Assembly (NCBI RefSeq): GCF_902833085.1
Contig: NZ_CADFEB010000002.1
Location: forward strand, 62,001 to 126,000
Length of the DNA: 64,000 bases
Origin: Burkholderia ubonensis
GTDB taxonomy: Bacteria; Pseudomonadota; Gammaproteobacteria; Burkholderiales; Burkholderiaceae
Direction of reading: 5' to 3'
The notes beneath the pieces are model-generated. The model was not told the DNA's origin, ran no database searches, and saw only the letters and a program-made list of their open reading frames with translations. Shown piece after piece: positions 36,559 to 46,998 of the stretch (position 1 is the first letter of the stretch; each line of letters opens with the position of its first letter). The translations under genes and the position numbers were made by a program.

Positions 36559-37953
36559 ATGATTTCCCAATCCATCTTCAAGGCATATGACATTCGCGGC
36601 GTGATCGGCAAGACGCTCGACGCCGACACGGCGCGCGCGATCGGCCGTGCGTTCGGCAGCGAAGTGCGCGCGCACGGCGGCGACGCGGTCGTCGTCGCGC
36701 GCGACGGCCGGCTGTCGGGGCCCGAGCTCGTCGGGGCGCTTGCCGACGGCCTGCGTGCGGCGGGCGTCGACGTCGTCGACGTCGGCATGGTGCCGACGCC
36801 GGTCGGCTATTTCGCGGCCAGCGTGCCGCTCGCGCTGAAGGGCGGCGAGCGCCGCGTCGATTCGTGCATCGTCGTCACCGGCAGCCACAATCCGCCGGAT
36901 TACAACGGCTTCAAGATGGTGTTGCGCGGCGGAGCGATCTACGGCGAGCAGATCCAGGCGCTGTACCGCCGCATCGTCGACGAGCGCTTCGAGACGGGCA
37001 GCGGCACCTACGAGCAGTTCGACGTCGCGGAGCAGTACATCGCCCGCATCGCCGGCGACGTCAAGCTCGCGCGGCCGATGAAGCTCGTCGTCGATGCCGG
37101 CAACGGCGTCGCCGGGCCGCTCGCGACGCGCCTGTTCAAGGCGCTCGGCTGCGAGCTGGTCGAGCTGTACACCGACATCGACGGCACGTTCCCGAATCAC
37201 CATCCGGACCCCGCTCACCCGGAAAACCTGCAGGACGTGATCCGCGCGCTGAAGGAAACCGACGCCGAGCTCGGCTTCGCGTTCGACGGCGACGGCGACC
37301 GCCTCGGCGTCGTCACGAAGGACGGCCAGATCATCTTCCCGGACCGCCAGCTGATGCTGTTCGCCGAGGAAGTGCTGTCGCGCAACCCGGGCGCGCAGAT
37401 CATCTACGACGTGAAGTGCACGCGCCATCTCGCGCCGTGGGTGAAGGAGAAGGGCGGCGAGCCGCTGATGTGGAAGACGGGCCATTCGCTCGTGAAGGCG
37501 AAGCTGCGCGAGACGGGCGCGCCGCTCGCGGGCGAGATGAGCGGCCACGTGTTCTTCAAGGACCGCTGGTACGGCTTCGACGACGGCCTCTACACGGGCG
37601 CGCGCCTGCTCGAGATCGTCGCGAAGTCGGCCGACCCGAGCGCGCAGCTGAACGCGCTGCCGGACGCGATGTGCACGCCGGAGCTGCAGCTGTGGCTCGA
37701 CGAGGGCGAGAACTTCCGCCTGATCGAGAAACTGCAGAAGGAAGCGAAGTTCGACGGCGCGGACGAGGTCGTGACGATCGACGGCCTGCGCGTCGAATAT
37801 CCGGACGGCTTCGGTCTCGCGCGTTCGTCGAACACGACGCCCGTCGTCGTGCTGCGCTTCGAAGCCGAGACGCAGGACGGCCTGGCCCGCATCCAGGAAG
37901 ACTTCCGCCGCGTGCTGACGGCCGCGAAGCCGGACGTGAAGCTGCCGTTCTGA
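36559..37953 (+). CDS. manB: Phosphomannomutase/phosphoglucomutase (AlgC/ManB type)
   Basis: A 464-residue alpha-D-phosphohexomutase. The phosphoserine loop VVTGSHNPPDYNGFK lies near residue 100, the metal-binding FDGDGDRLG near residue 250 and the sugar-specificity loop GEMSGHVFF near residue 325. It interconverts hexose 6- and 1-phosphates, feeding glucose-1-phosphate (RmlA) and mannose sugar nucleotides. ATG 36559 (MISQSIFKAYDIRG) is preferred; in-frame ATG 36535 would add 8 residues. A T-rich hairpin terminator follows. Confidence 0.93.
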   Translation: MISQSIFKAYDIRGVIGKTLDADTARAIGRAFGSEVRAHGGDAVVVARDGRLSGPELVGALADGLRAAGVDVVDVGMVPTPVGYFAASVPLALKGGERRVDSCIVVTGSHNPPDYNGFKMVLRGGAIYGEQIQALYRRIVDERFETGSGTYEQFDVAEQYIARIAGDVKLARPMKLVVDAGNGVAGPLATRLFKALGCELVELYTDIDGTFPNHHPDPAHPENLQDVIRALKETDAELGFAFDGDGDRLGVVTKDGQIIFPDRQLMLFAEEVLSRNPGAQIIYDVKCTRHLAPWVKEKGGEPLMWKTGHSLVKAKLRETGAPLAGEMSGHVFFKDRWYGFDDGLYTGARLLEIVAKSADPSAQLNALPDAMCTPELQLWLDEGENFRLIEKLQKEAKFDGADEVVTIDGLRVEYPDGFGLARSSNTTPVVVLRFEAETQDGLARIQEDFRRVLTAAKPDVKLPF

Positions 37954-38006
37954 ACGCGGGCGGCGGCGCGTTCGCCGCCTGGCGTTTTTGCCTACGGTCG
38001 CCCCCG

Positions 38007-38042
38007 AAAAGCGGCGCACGCGCAACGCGGGCGCCGCTTTTT
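38007..38042 (+). terminator. Terminator after manB
   Basis: AAAAGCGGCGC (38007-38017) and GCGCCGCTTTT (38031-38041) form an 11-base stem with a 13-base loop, with A and T runs in the stem arms. It separates manB from the waaC operon. Confidence 0.75.
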
Positions 38043-38118
38043 GCCGGTCGGGGCGGCCGGGCGCGATAAAATCGCGTCTTTATGCCTGTCGCCGGCCGTC
38101 CGCCGGCGTTTTTTCAGC

Positions 38119-39114
38119 GTGCAAAAGATCCTGATCGTGCGCGTGTCGTCGCTGGGCGACGTCGTGCACAACATGCCGGTGATCGCCGATATCCGGCGGC
38201 GCCATCCCGATGCGCAGATCGACTGGCTCGTCGAGGAAAGCTTCGTCGACCTCGTGCGGCTCGTCGACGGCGTGCGCGACGTGCTGCCGTTCTCGCTGCG
38301 CCGCTGGCGCAAGAAGCCGCTCTCGGGCGCGACGTGGCGCGAGATCGGCGCGTTCCGCAAGCGGCTCGCCGCCGAGCGCTACGATCTCGTGATCGACTGC
38401 CAGGGGCTCATCAAGACCGCGTGGGTCGCGAGCTGGGCGCGCGGCCCGCTCGTCGGGCTCGGCAACCGCACCGACGGCGCCGGCTACGAGTGGCCGGTGC
38501 GCTTCTTCTACGACAAGCGCGTGCCGATCGAGCCGCGCACGCACGTCGTCGAACGTTCGCGGCAGCTCGTCGCGGCCGCGCTCGGCGACCCGGCGCCCGC
38601 GCCCGCCGAGCCGATCGACTTCGGCCTCGACACGCGCGCGGCGTCGCGCGCGGTGGCCGCGCTCGGGCTGAACCTGCCGGTGCCGTACGTGGTGTTCGTG
38701 CATGCGACGTCGCGCGCCGACAAGCAATGGCCGGACGCCGCATGGATCGAGCTCGGCCAGTCGCTCGTGCGGCGCGGCGCGTCGCTCGTGCTGCCGTGGG
38801 GCAACGACGCGGAGCGCGCGACCAGCGAGCGGCTCGCGAAGGAGTTCGGCGCGGCGGCGATCGTGCCGCCGAAGCTGTCGCTGCCGGCGGTGGTCGGGCT
38901 GATCGACGGCGCGGCGGCCACCGTCGGGGTTGACACAGGTCTGGTTCACATCGCGGCCGCGCTGAAGCGCCCGACGGTCGAACTGTACAATTTCGCGACG
39001 GCCTGGCGGACCGGCGGCTACTGGTCGCCGAACGTCGCCAACCTGGGCACGGCGGGGCAGCCTCCGTCGATCGCACAGGTGAAGTCGGCGCTCGCGGGCT
39101 TCGGTCTCCTGTAA
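38119..39114 (+). CDS. waaC: LPS heptosyltransferase I (WaaC)
   Basis: A 331-residue GT9 enzyme that adds the first heptose to Kdo in the inner core. ILIVRVSSLGDVVHNMPV at the N-terminus, VIDCQGLIKTAWVA near residue 95, HATSRADKQWP near residue 195 and VGVDTGLVHIAAAL near residue 275 are the family landmarks. The start is GTG 38119 (VQKILIVRV), where homology begins; the open frame to 38041 has no family match. It is followed by kdoO and waaA, an inner-core operon. Confidence 0.93.
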   Translation: MQKILIVRVSSLGDVVHNMPVIADIRRRHPDAQIDWLVEESFVDLVRLVDGVRDVLPFSLRRWRKKPLSGATWREIGAFRKRLAAERYDLVIDCQGLIKTAWVASWARGPLVGLGNRTDGAGYEWPVRFFYDKRVPIEPRTHVVERSRQLVAAALGDPAPAPAEPIDFGLDTRAASRAVAALGLNLPVPYVVFVHATSRADKQWPDAAWIELGQSLVRRGASLVLPWGNDAERATSERLAKEFGAAAIVPPKLSLPAVVGLIDGAAATVGVDTGLVHIAAALKRPTVELYNFATAWRTGGYWSPNVANLGTAGQPPSIAQVKSALAGFGLL

Positions 39115-39133
39115 CCGCACGCATCCCAAGACC

Positions 39134-40018
39134 ATGAGCGAATCCCAGATCATCGAAGTCTCGTCCGCCGACTGGCGCGGGCACAATCTGTCGGTGCCGC
39201 GCGAGCAGCTGCTGGCCGCGGTCGAAGAAGGCAAGGTGCTGTATTTCCCGCACCTGCGCTTTGCGATCGAAGGCGGCGAGGAAGCGCTGCTCGATCCGGC
39301 GCTCGCCGATCCGAAACGCAAGAACATCAGCCTCGCGCCGAACGGCGGCGCGCTCGCCGGCGTGCTCGGCGACGGCGTCACGCAGTCGGCGGTGCGCGCG
39401 CTCGTCGCGCGCTTCCAGCAGCAGGCCGGCTCGCTCGTCGACGGCCTCTTTCCCGAATACCGCGGCAAGCTGCGCGTCGCGCCGACGAGCCTGCGCCTGA
39501 TGCAGGTCGAGACGCGCCAGACGTCGTGGCGCAAGGACGACAGCCGGCTGCACGTCGACGCGTTCCCGTCGCGCCCGAACTACGGCGAGCGGATCCTGCG
39601 CGTGTTCACGAACGTCAATCCGGCCGGCGCGCCGCGCGTGTGGCGCGTCGGCGAGCCGTTCGAGGCCGTCGCGAAACGCTTCCTGCCGCGCATCCGGCCG
39701 CAGCTGCCGGGTTCCGCATGGCTGCTGAACCTGCTGCACGTGACGAAGACGCCGCGCAGCGCGTACGACCACCTGATGCTGAACCTGCACGACAGCATGA
39801 AGGCCGACCTCGACTACCAGAAGAACAGCCCGCAGGAGACGATGCCGTTTCCGCCGGGCAGCGTGTGGATCTGCTTCTCCGACCAGGCGTCGCACGCGGT
39901 GATGTCGGGCCAGTTCATGCTCGAGCAAACGTTCTTCCTGCCGGTCGACGCGATGGTGCGGCGCGATTGCGCGCCGCTCGGCATTCTCGAGCGCCTGACG
40001 GGCAGGGCGCTGGTTTGA
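39134..40018 (+). CDS. kdoO: Kdo hydroxylase, Fe(II)/2-oxoglutarate dioxygenase (KdoO)
   Basis: A 294-residue protein. RLHVDAFPSRPN near residue 137 gives the HxD iron ligands, and SDQASHAVMSGQF near residue 260 the distal His with a nearby basic region. The family hydroxylates Kdo at carbon 3 to give Ko (D-glycero-D-talo-oct-2-ulosonic acid), a known feature of Burkholderia and Yersinia inner core. Its place between the heptosyltransferase and the Kdo transferase supports this. It starts 19 bases after waaC. Confidence 0.88.
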   Translation: MSESQIIEVSSADWRGHNLSVPREQLLAAVEEGKVLYFPHLRFAIEGGEEALLDPALADPKRKNISLAPNGGALAGVLGDGVTQSAVRALVARFQQQAGSLVDGLFPEYRGKLRVAPTSLRLMQVETRQTSWRKDDSRLHVDAFPSRPNYGERILRVFTNVNPAGAPRVWRVGEPFEAVAKRFLPRIRPQLPGSAWLLNLLHVTKTPRSAYDHLMLNLHDSMKADLDYQKNSPQETMPFPPGSVWICFSDQASHAVMSGQFMLEQTFFLPVDAMVRRDCAPLGILERLTGRALV

Positions 40019-40055
40019 ACGCGCGCCGCAATCGGAATCAAGAGGTGGCCGCTTC

Positions 40056-41411
40056 ATGCTGAGGGTGATCTATCGCGCGCTGTGGTGGCTCGTCGCACCG
40101 CTGGCCGTCGTGCGCCTTTACGTGCGCTCGCGCAAGGAGCGCGGCTACCGCGAGCATATTGGCGAGCGCTTCGGCTACGGGCCGGGCCGCGCGCCGGACG
40201 AGCGTGCGCCGCTGATCTGGGTGCATGCGGTGTCGGTCGGCGAGACGCGCGCCGCGCAGCCGCTGATCGACGCGCTGATGAAGGCGCGCCCGGACGCGCG
40301 CATCCTGCTCACGCACATGACGCCGAGCGGCCGTGCGACCGGCACGCAGATCTTCGGCGATCGCGTGCTGCGCTGCTACCTGCCGTACGACATGCCGGGC
40401 GCGGTGCGGCGCTTCCTGCGCGCATGGCGGCCGACGCTCGGCCTCGTGATGGAAACCGAGGTGTGGCCGACGCTGATCGACGAATGCCGCCGCGCGGACG
40501 TGCCGCTCGTGCTGACCAATGCGCGGATGTCCGCGCGGTCGTACAAGCGCGCGGCGAAGTTCGGCGCGGCGGCGCGCGACGTGTTCGGCGGCTTCTCGCG
40601 CGTGCTCGCGCAGAGCCCGGCCGATGCGGAGCGGCTGGGCTCGCTCGGCGCACGGCACGTGACGGTGCTCGGCAACCTGAAATTCGACATGACGACGCCG
40701 CCCGAACTCGCGGCGCGCGGGCATGCGTGGCGCGACGCGATCGGCGCGCGCCCGGTGTGGGTCGCGGCGAGCACGCGCGAGAACGAGGAAGCGCTGGTGC
40801 TGCAGGCGTTCGCGGCGGTGACGACGCCCGGCGCGCTGCTGATCCTCGTGCCGCGTCATCCGCAGCGCTTCGGCGAAGTCGAGGCGCTCGTCACGCGCAA
40901 CGGACTCAAGTGCGTGCGGCGTTCGGCGTGGGCGGCGGATGCCGCCGCGCTCGCGGCGGGCCAGCCGGCGGCGGCGCGGTTGCCGGCCGACGTGTCGGTG
41001 CTGCTCGGCGATTCGATGGGCGAGCTGGGCGCGTACTACGCGGCGGCCGACGTCGCGTTCATCGGCGGCAGCCTGCTGCCGCTCGGCGGACAGAACCTGA
41101 TCGAGGCGTGCGCGGTCGGCGTGCCGGTGCTGATCGGCCCGCACGTGTTCAATTTCACGCAGGCGACCGCCGATGCGGTCGCGGCCGGCGCGGCGATGCA
41201 GGTCGAGGATCCGCTCGATCTCGCGCACGTGCTCGACGCGCTGTTCGCCGACAAGGCACGGCGCATCGCGATGGGCGCGGCCGGCGCGGCGTTCGCGTCG
41301 CGTCACCGCGGCGCGACCGCGCGCACGGTCGACGTGCTCGCGGCGCTGCTGCCGCCCGCGGAACATGGCGCACGCGCGCCGCAGGACCCGCAGGACACCT
41401 CCGACGAATAG
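40056..41411 (+). CDS. waaA: Kdo transferase (WaaA/KdtA)
   Basis: A 451-residue GT30 enzyme adding Kdo to lipid IVA at the inner membrane. A hydrophobic N-terminal anchor (LWWLVAPLAVVRLYV) is followed by RERGYREHIGERFG-like sequence, then IWVHAVSVGETRAAQPLID, RPTLGLVMETEVWPTL and, in the C-terminal domain, FIGGSLLPLGGQNLIEACA. All are standard for WaaA. It converges with the urease operon; no clear terminator was found in the 63-base gap. Confidence 0.96.
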   Translation: MLRVIYRALWWLVAPLAVVRLYVRSRKERGYREHIGERFGYGPGRAPDERAPLIWVHAVSVGETRAAQPLIDALMKARPDARILLTHMTPSGRATGTQIFGDRVLRCYLPYDMPGAVRRFLRAWRPTLGLVMETEVWPTLIDECRRADVPLVLTNARMSARSYKRAAKFGAAARDVFGGFSRVLAQSPADAERLGSLGARHVTVLGNLKFDMTTPPELAARGHAWRDAIGARPVWVAASTRENEEALVLQAFAAVTTPGALLILVPRHPQRFGEVEALVTRNGLKCVRRSAWAADAAALAAGQPAAARLPADVSVLLGDSMGELGAYYAAADVAFIGGSLLPLGGQNLIEACAVGVPVLIGPHVFNFTQATADAVAAGAAMQVEDPLDLAHVLDALFADKARRIAMGAAGAAFASRHRGATARTVDVLAALLPPAEHGARAPQDPQDTSDE

Positions 41412-41474
41412 GCGAGGGCGGCGCAATGCCACCCTGGGCAAGCGTGGCGGCGTCGTGTGCCGCCGCCGCGCCGC

Positions 41475-42122
41475 TCACACTGTCAGCAAGCCCTTCTTCT
41501 CGATGAACGCGATCACGTCCGCGACGCCTTCGAGCGCCTTCAGGTTCGTCATCACGTAAGGTCGCTCGCCGCGCATCTTCTTCGTGTCGGAGGCCATTAC
41601 GTCGAGGTTCGCGCCGACCAGCGGCGCGAGATCGGTCTTGTTGATCACGAGCAGGTCCGACTTCGTGATGCCCGGCCCGCCTTTGCGCGGGATCTTCTCG
41701 CCGCCCGCGACGTCGATCACGTAGATCGTCAGGTCCGACAGTTCGGGGCTGAACGTCGCCGCGAGATTGTCGCCGCCCGATTCGATGAACACGATGTCGG
41801 CGTCGGGAAAGCGAGACAGCATCCGGTCGACGGCCTCGAGGTTGATCGACGCATCCTCGCGGATCGCCGTATGCGGGCAGCCGCCCGTCTCGACGCCCAT
41901 GATCCGTTCCTCGGGCAGTGCGCCCGCGACCGTCAGCAGGCGCTGGTCTTCCTTCGTATAGATGTCGTTGGTGATCGCGACGAGGTCGTAGGTGTCGCGC
42001 ATCGCCTTGCACAGCATTTCGAGCAGTGTGGTCTTGCCGGAGCCGACCGGGCCGCCGATGCCGACGCGCAGCGGCGGCAGCTTCTTCGTGCGGCGGGCGG
42101 ACGGGGAGTAGGGTGCGTTCAT
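41475..42122 (-). CDS. ureG: Urease accessory GTPase UreG
   Basis: A 215-residue P-loop GTPase. [18 protein letters not shown] is the Walker A loop; [20 protein letters not shown] carries the metal-binding CPH motif, and [10 protein letters not shown] the Walker B region. With UreF, UreD and UreE it inserts nickel into urease. Last gene of the ure operon, 17 bases after ureF. Confidence 0.97.
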   Translation of the reverse strand: MNAPYSPSARRTKKLPPLRVGIGGPVGSGKTTLLEMLCKAMRDTYDLVAITNDIYTKEDQRLLTVAGALPEERIMGVETGGCPHTAIREDASINLEAVDRMLSRFPDADIVFIESGGDNLAATFSPELSDLTIYVIDVAGGEKIPRKGGPGITKSDLLVINKTDLAPLVGANLDVMASDTKKMRGERPYVMTNLKALEGVADVIAFIEKKGLLTV

Positions 42123-42139
42123 GGCGGGTGGCGTGTGGG

Positions 42140-42820
42140 TCAGGAGCGGAACAGCCGCGAATACTGGGTTTCGTGCCGCGCGGACAGGATGCCGAGCTGC
42201 GGCGCGAACGTGTTGATCCGGTCGGGCGGCGTCGCGAGCGCGCGCTGCACGGCCGCGTCGATCGCGCTGCGCAGCGCGACGATGATTTTCTGGCCGGCGA
42301 GCTGGCCGAGCGGCACTGCCTTCAACGCGGCGGACGTCTGGTTCTCGACCCAGCCGAACGCATACGCGGCGAGTGTCGCGTCCGCGTGCGCGCCGTGGGC
42401 CGCCGCCGCATACGCGAACGCGGTCGGCAGCGCGATCGGCGTGATCGCCGCAAGCGTTTCGCGGCGCGCGGCGTCACCCCATTCGAGCGACGTGCACAGC
42501 TGCGCGAGCGACCAGCCCATCTGTTCGGTCTCGCGGCGCAGCTCCGCCGATTCGCGGCTCGCGACGAACCATGCGTTTTCGCGGGCGAGCGCGTCGGCGT
42601 CGTGCGCATGCCAGCGATCGAGCTGATGCGCGAGAAACGGCAGCTCGCCGTGCGCGAGCACGTCGGCAAGGCCGCTCGCGATCCAGTCGCGCGCGCTGTC
42701 GGCATCGCGGATCAGGTTCGCGTCGAGCGCCGCTTCGAGTCCCTGCGAATAGCTGAACGCGCCGATCGGCAGCGCGGGCGACGCGAGGTGCAGCAGCGCG
42801 ACGAGTTCAGTGGTGTTCAT
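42140..42820 (-). CDS. ureF: Urease accessory protein UreF
   Basis: A 226-residue all-helical protein. [19 protein letters not shown] near the N-terminus and the C-terminal [18 protein letters not shown] are diagnostic. It links UreD-bound urease to UreG during nickel insertion. ATG 42820 lies 14 bases inside the end of ureE, so the two are translationally coupled. Confidence 0.96.
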   Translation of the reverse strand: MNTTELVALLHLASPALPIGAFSYSQGLEAALDANLIRDADSARDWIASGLADVLAHGELPFLAHQLDRWHAHDADALARENAWFVASRESAELRRETEQMGWSLAQLCTSLEWGDAARRETLAAITPIALPTAFAYAAAAHGAHADATLAAYAFGWVENQTSAALKAVPLGQLAGQKIIVALRSAIDAAVQRALATPPDRINTFAPQLGILSARHETQYSRLFRS

Positions 42821-43418
42821 GGCCGTGGCCGTGCGTGCATCCGGGACCATGCTGGTGATCGTGATCGTGATCGTGATCGTGATCGTGCGAATGCGAATGG
42901 CCGTGGTGCTCGCCGAACACCTGCTGCGCGAGCGCATAGTCTTCGGCGAAGGTCGCGTCGTGGCCGTGCCGGTGCCCGCCGCCGTATGCGCCGGCTTCCG
43001 GCTGGAACGGCGCGTCGACCTGCTCGACCTGCGTGCCGAGCCGGCGCAGCATGTCCGCGAGCACGGGATCGGCTTCGAGCAACAGGTAGCCGTCGCCGAT
43101 CTCGACCGGCGTGTGGCGGTTGCCGAGGTGGTAGGCGGCGCGCATCAGCGTCAGCGGATCGGCCGCGCGCACGCGCAGCACGGTTTCGGGCGCGGCGACG
43201 ACGCGCACCAGCGCGCCGTCGTCGGCGACGAGCACGTCGCCGTCGCGCAGCACGGTGCCGCGCGGCAGCACGAGCGCGACGTCTTCGCCGGTATCGAGCG
43301 TGGCCGCGAGGCGGCTCTTGCAGCGGGCGTCGTAGGCGAGCGTGAGCGTCGGCGCGCGCACGACGAGCGACGCGGCCAGCTTCACGTTCGGGGCAATGCG
43401 TTTGTCGAGGGTGCGCAT
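42807..43418 (-). CDS. ureE: Urease nickel metallochaperone UreE with long His-Asp tail
   Basis: A 203-residue protein. The N-terminal domain has [18 protein letters not shown]; the C-terminal metal-binding domain contains [13 protein letters not shown], whose His binds nickel at the dimer interface. The last 35 or so residues are a His/Asp tail ([17 protein letters not shown] then [10 protein letters not shown]) able to store several nickel ions. Part of the tail is coded by a hexanucleotide repeat listed separately, so its length may vary between strains. It sits 24 bases after ureC. Confidence 0.96.
   Translation of the reverse strand: MRTLDKRIAPNVKLAASLVVRAPTLTLAYDARCKSRLAATLDTGEDVALVLPRGTVLRDGDVLVADDGALVRVVAAPETVLRVRAADPLTLMRAAYHLGNRHTPVEIGDGYLLLEADPVLADMLRRLGTQVEQVDAPFQPEAGAYGGGHRHGHDATFAEDYALAQQVFGEHHGHSHSHDHDHDHDHDHQHGPGCTHGHGHEHH
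42855..42890. repeat. Hexanucleotide tandem repeat (GTGATC)x6 within ureE
   Basis: Six exact copies of GTGATC on the plus strand, reading GATCAC on the coding strand and encoding alternating Asp-His. Being a multiple of three, gain or loss of units changes the metal-binding tail length without breaking the frame. Confidence 0.95.
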
Positions 43419-43442
43419 GGATCGGAAATGAATCGGAAATCG

Positions 43443-45149
43443 TCAGAACAGGAAATAGCGCTGCGCCATCGGCAGCACCGTGGCCGGCTCGCAGGTGAGG
43501 AGCTGGCCGTCGGCGATCACGTCGTAGGTTTCCGGATCGACGCTGATCGCGGGCCGCCACGCGTTGTGGATCATGTCGGCCTTCGTCACGTTGCGGCAGT
43601 TGCGCACCGGCACGATGCGCTTCGCGAGCCCGTAGCGCTCGGCGATGCCGGCGTCGGCCGCCATCTGCGACACGAAGGTCAGCGACGTGCGCGCGAGCGC
43701 CCCGCCGCGCGTCGCGAACATCTCGCGATAGTGAACCGGCTGCGGCGTCGGGATCGACGCGTTCGGGTCGCCCATCTGCGCGACGGCGATCATTCCGCCC
43801 TTGAGGATCATCGACGGCTTGATCCCGAAGAACGCCGGCTCCCACAGCACGAGGTCCGCCCACTTGCCGGGCTCGATCGAGCCGACCTCGTGCGCGATGC
43901 CGTGCGTGAGCGCCGGGTTGATCGTGTACTTCGCGACGTAGCGCTTCGCGCGGAAGTTGTCGTGGCGCGCGCTGTCCTCGGGCAGCGCGCCGCGCTGCAC
44001 CTTCATCTTGTGCGCGGTCTGCCAGGTGCGGATGATCACCTCGCCGACGCGGCCCATCGCCTGCGAGTCGGACGACAGCATCGACAGCGCGCCGAGGTCG
44101 TGCAGGATGTCCTCGGCCGCGATCGTCTCGCGGCGAATGCGCGATTCGGCGAACGCGAGATCCTCGGCGATCGACGGATCGAGGTGATGGCACACCATCA
44201 GCATGTCGAGGTGCTCGTCGAGCGTGTTGATCGTGTACGGGCGGGTCGGGTTGGTCGACGACGGCAGCACGTTCGCCTCGCCGCACACCTTCAGGATGTC
44301 GGGCGCATGGCCGCCGCCCGCGCCTTCGGTGTGATACGTGTGGATCGTGCGGCCCTTGAACGCGGCGACCGTCGATTCGACGAAGCCGGCTTCGTTCAGC
44401 GTGTCGGTGTGGATCGCGACCTGCGTGTCGGTGTCGTCGGCGACCGACAGGCAGTTGTCGATCGCGGCGGGCGTCGTGCCCCAGTCCTCGTGCAGCTTCA
44501 GCCCGATCGCGCCGGCGGCGATCTGCTCGACGAGCGGCTGCGGCAGGCTCGCGTTGCCCTTGCCGAGAAAGCCGAGGTTGATCGGCCAGCCGTCGGCGGC
44601 CTGCAGCATCCGCTCCATGTGCCACGGCCCCGGCGTGCAGGTGGTCGCGTTGGTGCCGGTCGCCGGCCCCGTGCCGCCGCCGAGCATCGTCGTGACGCCG
44701 GAAGCGAGCGCCTCGTCGATCTGCTGCGGGCTGATGAAATGGATGTGCGTGTCGATGCCGCCCGCGGTCACGATCAGCCCTTCGCCGGCGATCACTTCGG
44801 TCGCCGCGCCGATCGCGATCGTCACGCCCGGCTGGATGTCGGGATTGCCGGCCTTGCCGATCGCGGCGATGCGGCCGTGCTTGATCGCGATGTCGGCCTT
44901 CACGATGCCCCAGTGATCCAGGATCACCGCGTTCGTGATCACCGTATCGGGCACGTCGGCGGCGACGCGCTGCGACTGGCCCATCCCGTCGCGGATCACC
45001 TTCCCGCCGCCGAACTTCACTTCCTCGCCGTAGATCGTGAAGTCGCGTTCGATCTCGATCAGCAGCTCGGTATCGGCGAGACGGATGCGGTCGCCCGTCG
45101 TCGGCCCGAACATCTCCGCATACGCGCGGCGGCTCAAGCGTAGTGTCAT
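43443..45149 (-). CDS. ureC: Urease alpha subunit UreC
   Basis: A 568-residue catalytic subunit, full length. Nickel ligands are found in GIDTHIHFI, in the carbamylated lysine segment [10 protein letters not shown], and in [11 protein letters not shown] and [28 protein letters not shown] is the active-site flap. It hydrolyses urea to ammonia and carbamate in the cytoplasm. It is preceded by ureB (26-base gap) and followed by ureE. Confidence 0.98.
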   Translation of the reverse strand: MTLRLSRRAYAEMFGPTTGDRIRLADTELLIEIERDFTIYGEEVKFGGGKVIRDGMGQSQRVAADVPDTVITNAVILDHWGIVKADIAIKHGRIAAIGKAGNPDIQPGVTIAIGAATEVIAGEGLIVTAGGIDTHIHFISPQQIDEALASGVTTMLGGGTGPATGTNATTCTPGPWHMERMLQAADGWPINLGFLGKGNASLPQPLVEQIAAGAIGLKLHEDWGTTPAAIDNCLSVADDTDTQVAIHTDTLNEAGFVESTVAAFKGRTIHTYHTEGAGGGHAPDILKVCGEANVLPSSTNPTRPYTINTLDEHLDMLMVCHHLDPSIAEDLAFAESRIRRETIAAEDILHDLGALSMLSSDSQAMGRVGEVIIRTWQTAHKMKVQRGALPEDSARHDNFRAKRYVAKYTINPALTHGIAHEVGSIEPGKWADLVLWEPAFFGIKPSMILKGGMIAVAQMGDPNASIPTPQPVHYREMFATRGGALARTSLTFVSQMAADAGIAERYGLAKRIVPVRNCRNVTKADMIHNAWRPAISVDPETYDVIADGQLLTCEPATVLPMAQRYFLF

Positions 45150-45175
45150 GTCGTCGTAGTCCTGAAGCGGGGCGC

Positions 45176-45481
45176 TCAGAGCGGCCCCATCACCTTGCCC
45201 TGAAAACCGTAGACGGCGCGTTCGCCGGCCAGCTCGACGAGCTCGACCGTGCGGGTCTGGCCCGGCTCGAAGCGCACCGCGGTGCCGGCCGCGATGTTGA
45301 GCCGGAAACCGCGTGCGGCTGCGCGGTCGAACGACAGCGCGTCGTTGACTTCGTGGAAGTGGTAGTGCGAGCCGACCTGCACCGGGCGGTCGCCGGTGTT
45401 CGCGACCGTCAGCGTGAGCGTCGTGCGGCCCGCGTTCAGTTCGTGCTCACCGTCGTCGGTGAGGATTTCGCCGGGAATCAT
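45176..45481 (-). CDS. ureB: Urease beta subunit UreB
   Basis: A 101-residue structural subunit. [19 protein letters not shown] at the start, [10 protein letters not shown] in the middle and [19 protein letters not shown] near the end are the standard features. Ten bases separate it from ureA upstream. Confidence 0.97.
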   Translation of the reverse strand: MIPGEILTDDGEHELNAGRTTLTLTVANTGDRPVQVGSHYHFHEVNDALSFDRAAARGFRLNIAAGTAVRFEPGQTRTVELVELAGERAVYGFQGKVMGPL

Positions 45482-45491
45482 GCGGGGTGCC

Positions 45492-45794
45492 TCACGGAAT
45501 CGGATGGTGGACCGTGACGAGCTTCGTGCCGTCGGGGAAGGTCGCTTCGACCTGGATGTCGGGGATCATCTCGGGCACGCCTTCCATCACGTCGTCGCGC
45601 GTGAGCAGCGTGGTGCCGTAGTGCATCACCTCGGCGACGGTCCTGCCGTCGCGCGCGGCTTCCATCAGCGCGGCGGTGATGAACGCGACCGCTTCCGGAT
45701 AGTTGAGCTTGAGGCCGCGCGCACGGCGGCGCTCGGCCAGCAGCGCTGCCGTGAAGATCAGCAGCTTGTCTTTTTCGCGGGGAGTCAGTTTCAT
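45492..45794 (-). CDS. ureA: Urease gamma subunit UreA
   Basis: A 100-residue subunit beginning [20 protein letters not shown], with [16 protein letters not shown] and the C-terminal [23 protein letters not shown] ending. Typical length and sequence. It lies 237 bases downstream of ureD; that gap has no gene and no obvious terminator. Confidence 0.97.
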   Translation of the reverse strand: MKLTPREKDKLLIFTAALLAERRRARGLKLNYPEAVAFITAALMEAARDGRTVAEVMHYGTTLLTRDDVMEGVPEMIPDIQVEATFPDGTKLVTVHHPIP

Positions 45795-46031
45795 GAAGGC
45801 AAGCGTTCAGGAAAACGTAATTATTTCTCGGCGCACTGCCGTCGTGCAGAAGCGCGATTCATCGTAGCACCGCATCATCCGGCGTGCCGTGTGTATCGGG
45901 TATGTAAGGAGCAAGCCGCGTGCCATGCACGCGGAACGGCGCCGGATGCGCGTTCGTGGTGCACGGTGCCTGCGCGGCGTGCGCTGCCGGGTGCGGTGCT
46001 GCGCCGAAATGGGGCGTTCAGGCGGGCGGGG

Positions 46032-46907
46032 TCAGGTCTGCCAGAGCCGCAGCGGCTGCGCGGCGACGCCGTGCACGATCGGGCGCAGGTGCAGCCAGCA
46101 GTCGACGAAGTGCCGTTGCAGCGCTTCCATCGACGCCGCGAGCGCGCGCACCAGCACGACGCCGGGCGTTACGCAGGTCGCGCCCGCGCGCAGCGTGGCG
46201 TCGAACGGCATCCGTTCGGCGAGCGATTCCGCGAGCACGGCGTCGCACGCGGCGCCGATCGCCCACAGCGTGCCGTAGACGGGGAAGCCGGCGAGCGCCT
46301 GCGGCGCGCCGCGCAGCGCGTCGCCGGCATCGAGCAGCGCGCGCTCGGTCCACAGCGGCCGGCCGGCGGCGTCGACGATGGCCGACGTCGACGCGACGCG
46401 GCCCGTCGTCCATGCTTCGCCGGCCGCCTGCCGGCCGAGCTGCGTCGCGTCCCAGCCGAGCGCGCTCGCGCCCGCGCCGAGCGTCAGCGTGAAGTCGAGC
46501 GACGCGTGCGCCGCGTCGAAGAGCAGGTTGTTCTGCGGCAGCCAGTCGAGCTTCGCGTTCTCGCCGAGCACGATGCCGATGCGCTGCGTCGCGTCGAGGC
46601 CGTTCGACTTGTACCACTTGGTCGCGCCGGGCGTCGTCAGCACCGCGTGCGTGCCGTCGCCGAGCGCGATGTCGACGTCGAGCCGGTCGCCGCCCGCGAC
46701 GCCGCCCGGCGGGTGGACGATCACCGCGTGGCAGATCGCGTCGCCTTCCGGATACAGCGGCCGCTGCACGCGCAGCGGGCCGTCGTGCAGGCGGTGGACG
46801 AGCGTCGTGCGCGCACCGTGCCGCTCGAAGCCGAGTTCGAGACGGGCGCGCCATGACTTGGCGACGGCGGGGCGGGACAGCGTGGCGTGGAGATCGGGGG
46901 CGGACAT
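46032..46907 (-). CDS. ureD: Urease accessory protein UreD
   Basis: A 291-residue protein. [21 protein letters not shown] at the start, [16 protein letters not shown] near residue 65 and [13 protein letters not shown] near residue 92 define the family. UreD binds apo-urease and passes nickel from UreG. ATG 46907 ([10 protein letters not shown]) is used; in-frame ATG 46922 is an alternative. It follows urtE by 91 bases and precedes ureABC in the same direction. Confidence 0.95.
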   Translation of the reverse strand: MSAPDLHATLSRPAVAKSWRARLELGFERHGARTTLVHRLHDGPLRVQRPLYPEGDAICHAVIVHPPGGVAGGDRLDVDIALGDGTHAVLTTPGATKWYKSNGLDATQRIGIVLGENAKLDWLPQNNLLFDAAHASLDFTLTLGAGASALGWDATQLGRQAAGEAWTTGRVASTSAIVDAAGRPLWTERALLDAGDALRGAPQALAGFPVYGTLWAIGAACDAVLAESLAERMPFDATLRAGATCVTPGVVLVRALAASMEALQRHFVDCWLHLRPIVHGVAAQPLRLWQT

Positions 46908-46998
46908 CGGCAGGCGGGGCAACGGAAACGGGCGCGCGGAACGTGGATGCTACCGGAACAATAATCCATCTGCCGCACCTGCGATCCGGCGCCGCTTG

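Noticed and set aside
42855..42890. Possible CRISPR-like repeat array
   Set aside because: Units are six bases with no spacers and lie inside the ureE coding frame.
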